From the NCBI GenBank assembly GCA_018434945.1, contig JAHDOI010000064.1:1-64000 (forward strand): 64,000 nucleotides of DNA, given 5' to 3'. The notes beneath the pieces were generated by a model. That model was not told the origin of the DNA and did not search any database. It saw only the letters and a list, made by a program, of their open reading frames with translations. This document shows positions 1-7,287 of this stretch, piece by piece. The position numbers were made by a program, and so were the translations under genes. The number at the start of each line of letters is the position of its first letter. Within the stretch, counting starts at the first letter, position 1. The stretch comes from Selenomonadales bacterium (GTDB lineage Bacteria > Bacillota > Negativicutes > Sporomusales > UBA7701).

Positions 1-139
1 GTGCTTTGCACAATGCCGCTTCTGCGTGCAAATATGGTAGGCCACCCAGATTCTTCACCCTGTTCCAATTGCAAATTACGACGCATTTGCCACTAATTTA
101 TCGTGCAAAACAATGGTGGTTTTATTGTGCAAATTGACA
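1..139. mobile_element. Terminal end of a probable IS21-family insertion sequence (rest lies left of the window)
   Basis: Several GTGCAAA-type repeats lie here (near 26, 103 and 127). Read leftward from 139, the sequence starts TGTCAATTTGCACA and is followed about 25 bp later by TTTTGCACGATAA. Multiple short terminal repeats starting with TGT are typical of IS21-like ends (family knowledge). The edge coincides with the point where the adjacent CoiA-like reading frame loses similarity, which supports a true insertion boundary. No transposase is visible because the element continues outside the window. Confidence 0.45.
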
Positions 140-260
140 CCCAGTGATTAACTTTGACCTCTCCACACTTTGCAATTAGTACTGAGCCACAATTAGGACA
201 GACCCCTTTAGCTCCTTTAATCGCTTCAGATTTCTCACCATTAATCAATGCGTATTTCAT
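93..260 (-). pseudogene. CoiA-like competence-family protein, N-terminal fragment broken by the IS end
   Basis: This frame is too short for most gene callers. It encodes 55 residues; the first 40 (MKYALINGEKSEA, then CPNCG and KVNHW) match what I recall of the N-terminus of CoiA-family proteins, in which a CPxCG zinc knuckle precedes an HWAH motif. After NHW the frame runs into IS-like sequence (139 and below) and stops at 93-95. The rest of the gene is not in the window. CoiA-like proteins have a nuclease-like domain further on and are linked to DNA uptake or recombination; nothing here can be functional. Positions 261-382 hold only the upstream region of this fragment and no other gene. Confidence 0.5.
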
Positions 261-382
261 GTTTCTAAAAGTCCCTTCAAAATATTTTGAGTAAAAAGGT
301 CAATTACCTCTGTTACCAAAAATTCGGTGTTTCATTATTCTTCGCCAAACAGTCTATCACCTGCCGGGCTTTAATGCTGCAG

Positions 383-2014
383 CTACTCATCATAGGTAAG
401 GGTGAAGTTAGTATAATCAATCTTAACCTTGTCTTCGTCAATGAATCGTCTGAAAATTATCTCCAAGCGGTTCCCCGGCAGTACAATGATTTTTTTAATA
501 TCAGCAAGTATTTCGGCACGGGGCGTATCCTCTTTCAGAACCATATTATCCAAACGCCTAAGTGCCGCGTCTATCTCGGCTATTTTCCCCTCGACCTCAA
601 CTTTTGGTTGAGTTAACGATTTCAACTCGGCCACCAACTTCTCTCTGGCCTGCATGAGCGGCAAGTTAAGCCGTTCAAACCCTTTTTCGCTGACGGTGCG
701 CTTCATGTAGGCTTTGGTCAACAAGTCTTCCTCCCCCTCGATGCTGGATATTTCACTTTCAAGCGCCTTAATTCGCTGGGTTGGCGTGCTTTCTAGTTGC
801 TCCACGAGTTGTTTTCTAAGTGCTGTCAGGGAAGTACGCCCTGCCTGTACTGCTGCGCCTTTTGCGAAATAATACATTTCCCCCGTCAGCAGTCTATCGA
901 GCGTTCTCAGACCAATATTCTTGGAACTGCACGCCCCAGTACCATGCGATTTCTTAGTTGAGCAGTTATAGAACCGCCGCCCTCTGTCATTATTACTGTT
1001 ATAAGTTGCGCCACATATACCACAATAAATCATACCTGCGTGGTCGGAAATGCCTTTATAGACTCCTACTTGGTTTTGGTAGTTTACCCGACCTTGCCGT
1101 ATTGCTTCGCACTGGTAAAACAGTTCCTCGTCAATAATGGCAGGTATCTTGTCAGTTTCCACTACAATCCATTCTGACTTTGGCCTTACTTTGGCATAAC
1201 TGTTTTTATTAAATACTTCCCCGGTATCATATTTCAAGCGAGCGTTAATGCCCGCATATTTCTCCTGTTCCAAAATCCTTGATATGGTTGTTTTGCCGAA
1301 AGTCTTGCCTTGCCTAGTGAAGTGCTTATAGTCGGTCAAGTAGTTTATTATTTGGCGGATACCTTTGCCGCCAGCATATAGGCTAAATATTAGCCGCACC
1401 ACTTGCGCCTCATCTTCAATAGTTTCCAGCCTGTTTTCGTGTTGGATGTATTTGTAGCCAAACAATTTACTATTACTATTGATTTTACCCCGGCGTGCGC
1501 CTTCTTTAATGCCTGTGCGCACCTTGATGCTTTTATCCCGGCTGTCCTGTTCGTCAAATATTTGAACCAGCTTTAGTAGTAAATCACTGCCGATCTCCTT
1601 AGTGTTTAGGTTCTGTTCCATGAACCATATATTTACACCTTTTGCCCGGAGCTTGTTTATTATGTCGAAGGATAAGGTGTTTCTTGCGAAACGTGAAGTA
1701 TTTTTAATCCATATTTCTGAGAATGCCGGTTGCCTATCGCTGACCTCAAAAATAACATGCTTTTTTGATAGCCTCTTGTCGTGCTTATTACCATAGACTT
1801 CAATAATATCAATACCTGCATCATATAGCATCTTTCTAAATTCAGGTCTATTGTTTAATCTTGTCCCTGTAAGTCCGGCATCAGCATAGATATTATACAA
1901 TTGACATCTGGCGTTTTCACTAGCGGCTCGCTCAAAATAGCTTTTTTGATTCTCCAATGAGTTGGCTTGGTCGGTGCTATCTGTGCTTACTCTTGCATAT
2001 ACAGCTATCTGCAT
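383..2014 (-). CDS. Large serine recombinase (probable island integrase)
   Basis: The 543-residue protein has the full architecture of a large serine recombinase. An N-terminal resolvase domain (about 1-150) carries the nucleophile Ser10 in YARVSTDS. A recombinase domain follows (about 190-300), then a zinc ribbon (about 330-370, with CGICG and later cysteines), and a C-terminal coiled-coil region (about 385-500) that controls directionality in this family. The start is ATG behind AAAGGAGG. It sits at the left of a foreign island whose right edge interrupts comM, so it is the best candidate for the enzyme that integrated the island. Base composition is lower in GC than the chromosomal genes. 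The role as integrase is inferred from family and position; the att sites are not proven. Confidence 0.85.
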   Translation of the reverse strand: MQIAVYARVSTDSTDQANSLENQKSYFERAASENARCQLYNIYADAGLTGTRLNNRPEFRKMLYDAGIDIIEVYGNKHDKRLSKKHVIFEVSDRQPAFSEIWIKNTSRFARNTLSFDIINKLRAKGVNIWFMEQNLNTKEIGSDLLLKLVQIFDEQDSRDKSIKVRTGIKEGARRGKINSNSKLFGYKYIQHENRLETIEDEAQVVRLIFSLYAGGKGIRQIINYLTDYKHFTRQGKTFGKTTISRILEQEKYAGINARLKYDTGEVFNKNSYAKVRPKSEWIVVETDKIPAIIDEELFYQCEAIRQGRVNYQNQVGVYKGISDHAGMIYCGICGATYNSNNDRGRRFYNCSTKKSHGTGACSSKNIGLRTLDRLLTGEMYYFAKGAAVQAGRTSLTALRKQLVEQLESTPTQRIKALESEISSIEGEEDLLTKAYMKRTVSEKGFERLNLPLMQAREKLVAELKSLTQPKVEVEGKIAEIDAALRRLDNMVLKEDTPRAEILADIKKIIVLPGNRLEIIFRRFIDEDKVKIDYTNFTLTYDE

Positions 2015-2048
2015 CTTCTATGCCTCCTTTGTATTTTGGCCTTCATAC

Positions 2049-2079
2049 ATTATATTGCGTGGCAGGCTTGATTCTGTAG
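2049..2079 (-). promoter_or_regulatory. Probable promoter of the large serine recombinase, shared motif with 4071-4101
   Basis: Reading leftward, CTACAG is followed after 19 bp by TATAAT, with ACGCAA immediately before the -10 box. The same arrangement with identical spacing occurs upstream of the HUH-protein gene (4071-4101), suggesting co-regulation of two mobility genes. The -35 is not a good sigma-A match, so an activator or another signal may be involved. Confidence 0.45.
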
Positions 2080-2155
2080 CTGAGGCCCGTCAGTGCGCCC
2101 CAGAGCGCCTTGAACTGCGTTTGCAGGTTCTACTACCCGGTAAATAACAAGCGGC

Positions 2156-3007
2156 TCAGAAGGCGTTGGAAGCCCGCTGGCCGCTTGATGATGCTGCATT
2201 TAGTTTACGCTGGACCTTGTTGAACAGCCTGTCGGCAATGATGGCGGCATGGCTGCCATTATAGATAATTCCAATCCAATGGAGTTGCCCGGTGTAAAAC
2301 ACATTCCGGAGAATCAGGTCAACCTGCACCGCTTGCCATCGGCCACCCCGTTTGGTCGGTATACCTTCCTTGTTGAGTTGCTGGGCTATCTTATAGGTAG
2401 TCGCACCGTTCAGATACTCTCCGAATACCCGCTCTACGATCGCTGCCTCGGCTTCATTGACTACAAAAGCACGGTCGCCCTTATCATAATCATAGCCGAA
2501 TGGAATGTTGCCACCTGCGTACCGTCCTTGAAGAGTAAGCTCATGCTTTGCGGCATATGTCCGCTCCCCGGCTATGTCGGATTCAAATTCTGCAATGGCG
2601 GCCAGCACGGTCCTCATGAGCTTACCGGCTGCGCTGCTTGTATCTATATTATCCCGGACGCATATAAAGGCCACTCCGTGCTTCTCCAACTCCTCCGTGA
2701 TGTTCAGCATGTCCCTGACATTTCGGCTTATCCTATCAAGTTTAAGCGTTACAACCTTCTGAATAGCTCCAGCCGCCGTGTCATTGAGCAGCCTTTGCAA
2801 TTCTGGCCGTTTCACCGTCTTGCCGCTAATACCTTCGTCACGGTAAACATCGTATACCCTCATGCCCATAAACTCACAATACTGACGCAAGGTTCTTTCT
2901 TGTGCTTCCAAGCCGTAGCCTTCTTCTGCTTGACGTTGGGAGGATACCCGTATGTATAGTGCCGCCTTCGTATCATTGTCCTGACATAATCTGTCGCGCT
3001 TTGCCAC
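2156..3007 (-). CDS. Serine recombinase, short form ending before the zinc ribbon
   Basis: The 283-residue protein contains the resolvase catalytic domain, with nucleophile Ser22 in YIRVSSQRQ and KLDRISRN further on, plus the Recombinase domain. It ends shortly after the recombinase domain, where most large serine recombinases (450-550 residues) continue into a zinc ribbon and coiled coil. The start appears to be GTG with AGGGAG upstream. It lies directly upstream of the 543-residue recombinase on the same strand. It may be a truncated relic, or a short accessory recombinase working with its neighbour. Positions 3008-3453 contain no gene, only a terminator and degenerate GTGCAA motifs. Confidence 0.75.
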   Translation of the reverse strand: MAKRDRLCQDNDTKAALYIRVSSQRQAEEGYGLEAQERTLRQYCEFMGMRVYDVYRDEGISGKTVKRPELQRLLNDTAAGAIQKVVTLKLDRISRNVRDMLNITEELEKHGVAFICVRDNIDTSSAAGKLMRTVLAAIAEFESDIAGERTYAAKHELTLQGRYAGGNIPFGYDYDKGDRAFVVNEAEAAIVERVFGEYLNGATTYKIAQQLNKEGIPTKRGGRWQAVQVDLILRNVFYTGQLHWIGIIYNGSHAAIIADRLFNKVQRKLNAASSSGQRASNAF

Positions 3008-3238
3008 GTCATCGCCACTCCCTATAAGTTTGTACCTGTCATTAAATCTAGCACATGATTAAATAAAAAAGAAGTGTTATCCATGGATAAATAATTAACT
3101 TTATGCACATAACCTTATGTCCGACTAGCCCGACTCCAATGCTGACACGGTTTGAGGCTGCACATATTACATTTTAAGCAATCACAGGCTCCTGCAGGCA
3201 TGGACGACAAACTCATTCATCACTTTACGCCCGGCGTT

Positions 3239-3275
3239 AAAAAAGAGTTGCACATCAAAAACTAATGTGCAACTC
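3239..3275 (-). terminator. Rho-independent terminator downstream of the HUH-protein gene
   Basis: A perfect 11-bp inverted repeat (GAGTTGCACAT / ATGTGCAACTC, 9-base loop) is followed on the minus strand by six T residues. It lies 179 bp past the stop of the gene at 3454-4026. Two further GTGCAA motifs near 3320 and 3346 resemble the IS-end repeats at the left edge of the window but are more degenerate. Confidence 0.7.
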
Positions 3276-3453
3276 CCATATCACCGCGAAGCCGTGTCTG
3301 CGTTGCTCAGTAGCTCAATGTGCAAACGGGTGTTTGGTGAAAAATTGTGCAATCGCCGCGCAACTTCACCCAAAGAAGCTGGTATATCAGCAGTTGACAG
3401 CCTTTAGGCAGCATAGGGCACTATATATAACAAGGCTACAATCCAGTTCCTCA

Positions 3454-4026
3454 TCACAATATGCCGCAATCACGTATATCTGGCCCATCAGTCGCTGTAG
3501 CATAATAATTCCGACCGTAATTGCGGAATTCTAAATTTAGGGGAATATCCATTTCGTAAAGTGACTGTGCGGCAGCGTACTCCCTGAACCAGCGACTATG
3601 AGCGGCATCAGAAGACCTACATAGTTCAGTTAGCCCATGACGCGCCCTCCAATACCTTTCTATCCAGTGGCCAATGGTAGACGCCCGGACACCCTCTATA
3701 ATGCCGTGAATATGTAATCTGTCAGGACAGCGTGGTACTGGCAGACCCAGTGCCCTTAGTAGCTCAATATCCTTTACCCCCCTTGTGCAAGATGGATAAA
3801 GAATTACCGCACCAGCCCAACCACTGCCTAGCTTCGTACCGGCGTGGCGTTGAAGGCTGGCACGGAGCGCATTTAGGTTTTTTCGTGTCACCAGTCTGTA
3901 CTCCCGTAGTATGGTCACAGGGTCAATCTGGCTGAGCTTCTGATGCTGGTAGGCTGCTGGGTCAAAAGCAACTTTACTGTCGTCATAGGTCAGGGTAATC
4001 AGATAGGTACCATGTACTGCTTTCAT
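3454..4026 (-). CDS. Small HUH-endonuclease-like (rolling-circle Rep/relaxase-like) protein
   Basis: The 190-residue protein starts with YLITLTYDD (residues 8-16), which resembles motif I of rolling-circle Rep proteins (LTLTYDD type). It carries HIHGII at 105-110, matching the HUH metal-binding motif II. A conserved-looking IGHWIERYWRARHG stretch follows. I cannot point to a clear Tyr-x-x-Lys nucleophile motif, although several tyrosines follow (RNYGRNYY near the C-terminus). It lies in the mobile island between the recombinases and the CBASS genes and shares a promoter motif with the large recombinase. A role in replication or mobilisation of the excised island is inference. Confidence 0.5.
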   Translation of the reverse strand: MKAVHGTYLITLTYDDSKVAFDPAAYQHQKLSQIDPVTILREYRLVTRKNLNALRASLQRHAGTKLGSGWAGAVILYPSCTRGVKDIELLRALGLPVPRCPDRLHIHGIIEGVRASTIGHWIERYWRARHGLTELCRSSDAAHSRWFREYAAAQSLYEMDIPLNLEFRNYGRNYYATATDGPDIRDCGIL

Positions 4027-4070
4027 ATCGTCACTCCTCGCCGTATAATCAGGACCAAGCTGTCCTACTC

Positions 4071-4101
4071 ATTATATTGCGCGGGTGAGCCAAGACTGTA
4101 G
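4071..4101 (-). promoter_or_regulatory. Probable promoter of the HUH-protein gene
   Basis: CTACAG-N19-TATAAT reads leftward into the gene at 3454-4026, with GCGCAA just before the -10 box. It is the twin of the site at 2049-2079. Confidence 0.45.
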
Positions 4102-4206
4102 TTGTTTTAAAAAAATAGACCGCTGACAACAAATTATCCTGCGCCGTCAGTGGTCATATGTAATTCCTTAATACCTACTTGAATCTGGCTTTTGCCAGCG
4201 AACTTC

Positions 4207-4914
4207 TCAGCCGCCTATACTGGTACTATGTGCTGAAACAGTCTCATGCCCAACGGCAGGGCCACAGTGGAAACTTTTTGCCTCCACAAAGCTCTCAGCA
4301 AGCCGCTCGGTTAAAAATTCAAATGAAAGGCCGCCTATGCTCTGGCGGTTGGTCCAGTATTCGCCGTTTAGCTGTCTTACAGGTGTCCCAATAATGCTTA
4401 GTACCGCAGTTCCTTCATGCAGTGGGCTTCTTCCCCGAATGCTTGGCTCTGGCCGGTTTCTGTATGTGTAGGAAAGGCCGCGCTGTCCCTGCGCCTCATC
4501 AATACAAAAAGATGAAGTTAGGCTAACACTTGACGATTCTTCCGTAAAAGCCGTGCAGCTCAAGGTCAACAGTGTCTGTCTAATCACAAGGTAAATCTCC
4601 ACAGGCGGAGTCTGTTTACCTGTTACTGGGTCAACCCAATTAGGTTGACAAACACCCTTCCATGTGCCTTGTACATAAGGAACTAGGACTAGCCAACGTT
4701 GAAAAATCGGTAGCTTCCACGCCCATGATGTAAAGAGCGGTAGCGGAATGGAAACTGTTACTCCAAGGGCCGTCCACAATTTCGAAGCTGTTGTAGTATT
4801 CCACCCAATATCAGTACCTGACCAGCCCATGATAATCATCCAAATTACTACGGTAATCACCACAGCAAGCATTAGTAAATATTTATAGTTAAAAGTAAGC
4901 AAGCTTGTACCCAC
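4207..4914 (-). CDS. cap15: CBASS effector, Cap15-like (2TM plus beta-barrel)
   Basis: The 235-residue membrane protein has two N-terminal transmembrane segments (about 11-29 and 46-64). These are followed by a beta-rich domain starting with VQGTWKG (81-87) and containing EIYLVIRQT, TEESSSVS, YRNRPE and GEYWTNR. This order is characteristic of the SMODS-associated 2TM beta-strand-rich effectors, of which Cap15 is the studied member. In that family a cyclic nucleotide bound by the barrel causes oligomerisation and inner-membrane damage, killing the infected cell. It follows the CD-NTase by 4 bp. The annotated GTG start lies directly on the GAGGGGG ribosome site, so a TTG four codons in (at 4902) is an alternative. 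Confidence 0.85.
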   Translation of the reverse strand: MGTSLLTFNYKYLLMLAVVITVVIWMIIMGWSGTDIGWNTTTASKLWTALGVTVSIPLPLFTSWAWKLPIFQRWLVLVPYVQGTWKGVCQPNWVDPVTGKQTPPVEIYLVIRQTLLTLSCTAFTEESSSVSLTSSFCIDEAQGQRGLSYTYRNRPEPSIRGRSPLHEGTAVLSIIGTPVRQLNGEYWTNRQSIGGLSFEFLTERLAESFVEAKSFHCGPAVGHETVSAHSTSIGG

Positions 4915-4918
4915 CCCC

Positions 4919-5818
4919 TCATTGATACCCTATGTAACACCATGTGTCCTCCAAAAAGGCCTTGGCCTGCGCCCTTGTCCACGCTTGCTCTAGCCCCCAG
5001 AGTGGCTTTACTTGATTGACCTCGGTCCACGTACCGCATAATTCATCGTTCTCGGTGTCGTTGCATAAATAGGCTAAGCACCAGCGAACATTATCAAAAT
5101 ACTGTTCGGCTTGGAATCCATCGTTGGGGACATTCCAAAATAGGCACTCTAACAAGAAAGAAGGTATTGGTTTAGCTGAATCATAACCAATATCGGTCAT
5201 TTCATATCGGAGTCTTTTCATTGCCCGTGTAATATACTTAAATCTATTACCTGTTTGCCGGTTTTTCAAAACTCCGTTATCATAATGCTGACGCGGCCAA
5301 TTAATAACATACAGGCCCGAATCACTAACAAACTCAACGCCTGACAAGTATTCGGCGTTTCCGTACCTGTCAAAATTCCCGGTATACTCTCTATATTCAA
5401 AACAAGGTACTACGTCAGCGTCTACCCTGTAAGTATTCTCATGAATATCAAAGGCCTTGTTTCCTCTCCGCACCCCTTGCCTACCGAACTTAGCGACCAG
5501 TGCGGCTTCTACAAGGTTTTTATAATCTGAAAAGGTGATTGGTGCAGGCCCAATACCAAATTGCTGTGCTGTATACCCGGTCGGCAGGTGGTAAAAGAAA
5601 GAATCTTTCAGGCATGCGCAAATGTCAACGTCGCTATTTTGACGGACATTTGTGTTGTTGTGATATGACCCTTGGGGAAAAACCTCAACATTCCAGTGTG
5701 CCATATTTGTAGATATGGCATCTTTTATCATACTCGTTGCATTGTTGCATTTTTCTTCCTCAGTGTCGCTTGCAGGTTTTGCCCAGCCTCTTAAAACGGC
5801 CTCCCAGTCTTTTGCCAT
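4919..5818 (-). CDS. CBASS CD-NTase (SMODS nucleotidyltransferase)
   Basis: The 299-residue cyclase has the nucleotidyltransferase signature PQGSYHNNTNVR (Gly50-Ser51) followed by SDVDI (Asp63, Asp65), with a third acidic cluster RVDADVV at about 132-137. These are the catalytic motifs of cGAS/DncV-like enzymes that make cyclic di- or trinucleotides after phage infection. It is immediately upstream of the Cap15-like gene, so the pair forms a minimal (type I) CBASS operon; no Cap2/Cap3 or HORMA/TRIP13 genes are seen. The ribosome site is GAGGGGTG before ATG. By analogy with other Cap15 systems it could belong to a CdnB/CdnE-like clade, but I cannot assign the product nucleotide. Confidence 0.9.
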   Translation of the reverse strand: MAKDWEAVLRGWAKPASDTEEEKCNNATSMIKDAISTNMAHWNVEVFPQGSYHNNTNVRQNSDVDICACLKDSFFYHLPTGYTAQQFGIGPAPITFSDYKNLVEAALVAKFGRQGVRRGNKAFDIHENTYRVDADVVPCFEYREYTGNFDRYGNAEYLSGVEFVSDSGLYVINWPRQHYDNGVLKNRQTGNRFKYITRAMKRLRYEMTDIGYDSAKPIPSFLLECLFWNVPNDGFQAEQYFDNVRWCLAYLCNDTENDELCGTWTEVNQVKPLWGLEQAWTRAQAKAFLEDTWCYIGYQ

Positions 5819-6007
5819 ATTACACCCCTCTATTCAGCACAAATATTCTTACAACATTTGGTATTCGACAACCCGTCTTATTGCCCTTCAAAATATGGCA
5901 GGCCCACATTATTTTGCCGCGCAGCCTTGGCACCCTATGTAATCTGACCCTTTAGGACGCCTCAGAACCGCTTTTCGGAGGATGTCCGTAGCTTCCCGAA
6001 GCCGTTC

Positions 6008-6715
6008 TTATTTCGGATGGCTTATAACTGCATTTAAGTCCATGATGGATAGCCAAGGCCGCCTCCGGTGAAGCATTGCATGGCAGTTCGAGCAGACGAG
6101 TGCCAACTCACTGGTTTTTGTTGTTTTTCGGTCAGCATACTCAGAGATAGGCACCGTGTGATGGCATTCAATATAGCCCTTGCCCAGATCGCCGTATACT
6201 TTATTAAAGTCGAAGCTGCAGACGACACACCGCAACTGGCCCTGCTCGGCCGCTTGATTTTTAGCCTGCTCGACCAGATTGCGGTTACGTTCGCGTGTAC
6301 GATGTTGCCGATAAAGGACTTTGCCTTCCGGAAACTCATCTTCGTCCTCGTAGGGGGCAGGCAGCGCCGTTTTCAACGCCACGCTGTCCATGATGCTCTG
6401 GGCAATTTTACGGAGGTATGCTGGGTCATTAGCAAACTCGTCCCAAATCACTTTTTCAAGCCGATTGCCGCGAACCAGCCCCTTACCGGCGTACTTGGGG
6501 TCAAACCTCAAAAAGTTCGACATTTTCATGCCTACCCCATTGGGATTGCGAAAGTGTTCGGCATCAGGTCGGGTCGGGTATATAGGTAACTCATTGAGTA
6601 TGCGGCTTAGCTCAATGACCTCTTTCCGTGTTGCATCTAAAACGGTACGCCCGGCACGAAAGTATAAGTCTAATGCCAAAATCAACTCATCACGTTGCCA
6701 TGGTGGGTTTCTCAC
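6008..6715 (-). CDS. HNH endonuclease, McrA-like
   Basis: The 235-residue protein ends in a zinc-bound HNH domain: CVVC (163-166), ECHHTVP (184-189), LVCSNCH (206-212) and a terminal MLHRR. The N-terminal half contains FRNPNGVGMKMSNF (55-68), a motif I associate with restriction-type HNH nucleases related to McrA and its relatives. It is 189 bp upstream of the CD-NTase on the same strand. It may be a separate restriction factor sharing the defence island or an added component of the CBASS locus; spacing favours a separate unit. DNA cleavage, and possibly modified-base preference, is inferred from the family. Confidence 0.75.
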   Translation of the reverse strand: MRNPPWQRDELILALDLYFRAGRTVLDATRKEVIELSRILNELPIYPTRPDAEHFRNPNGVGMKMSNFLRFDPKYAGKGLVRGNRLEKVIWDEFANDPAYLRKIAQSIMDSVALKTALPAPYEDEDEFPEGKVLYRQHRTRERNRNLVEQAKNQAAEQGQLRCVVCSFDFNKVYGDLGKGYIECHHTVPISEYADRKTTKTSELALVCSNCHAMLHRRRPWLSIMDLNAVISHPK

Positions 6716-6886
6716 AGTTGCTTAGCCCCCCCAACTTGATTGTTTTTGGGTATCCCGGTGGTTGGATTCTTAACTGGCCGTACAGCCTGCAGGTGCTTTA
6801 ATTGGCACCTCATCTGCATTTTACAACATCGTGGAAATGTTTTCCACGTTTTTTGTAGATGTGAGTAAGTGGTTTGGCGAATAAAC

Positions 6887-6911
6887 AAAAAAGACCCCGC
6901 CGATGGCGGGG
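6887..6911 (-). terminator. Terminator after the beta-flower gene
   Basis: The hairpin GCCCCGCC-ATC-GGCGGGGTC is followed by a T run on the minus strand, 18 bp past the stop of the gene at 6929. It separates that gene from the HNH/CBASS genes, which therefore need their own promoter in 6716-6886. Confidence 0.8.
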
Positions 6912-6928
6912 CACATGCCTTTCTTGGA

Positions 6929-7237
6929 TTACTTCCTCTCTAGCGAAGGGAAATCTGTATATCCGGCATACATTGCATACCCGGCATAATCAGCATATTT
7001 CGCGTAGCCTGCCCTGCTTCCAGAGGGGAAGAAACTGCTCTTAGTCCAAGACGTTTTACCTGAGTTAGTGATTAACCGGCCGTTATTTAACTCACCCAAG
7101 TAACGTCCATTGGCTCCGTAAACCTCATTTCCATAAAATTTGCCAACATGTTGACCATCGTAAGTCCACAGGTTATCACCGTCCCGATAGCCAAAGCACC
7201 GACCGCCCCAAGTCCAAAGCCATTCCACGCTAATCAA
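6929..7237 (-). CDS. 4-fold beta flower domain protein with Tyr/Ala-rich tail
   Basis: The 102-residue protein consists of short repeats of the type WTYDGQHVGKF, VYGANGRYLGEL and NGRLI, which I recognise as the family named '4-fold beta flower protein' (function unknown). After residue 75 comes a low-complexity tail, AGYAKYADY then AGYAMYAGY, which is unusual for the family as I know it. It is the first island gene next to the comM junction and has its own terminator, so it is a cargo gene of the island. No function can be assigned. Confidence 0.6.
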   Translation of the reverse strand: MISVEWLWTWGGRCFGYRDGDNLWTYDGQHVGKFYGNEVYGANGRYLGELNNGRLITNSGKTSWTKSSFFPSGSRAGYAKYADYAGYAMYAGYTDFPSLERK

Positions 7238-7287
7238 CTCCCTCTTACTATTTTAATTTTACTTTGCGCGCTTGTCATAGAAGCCCT

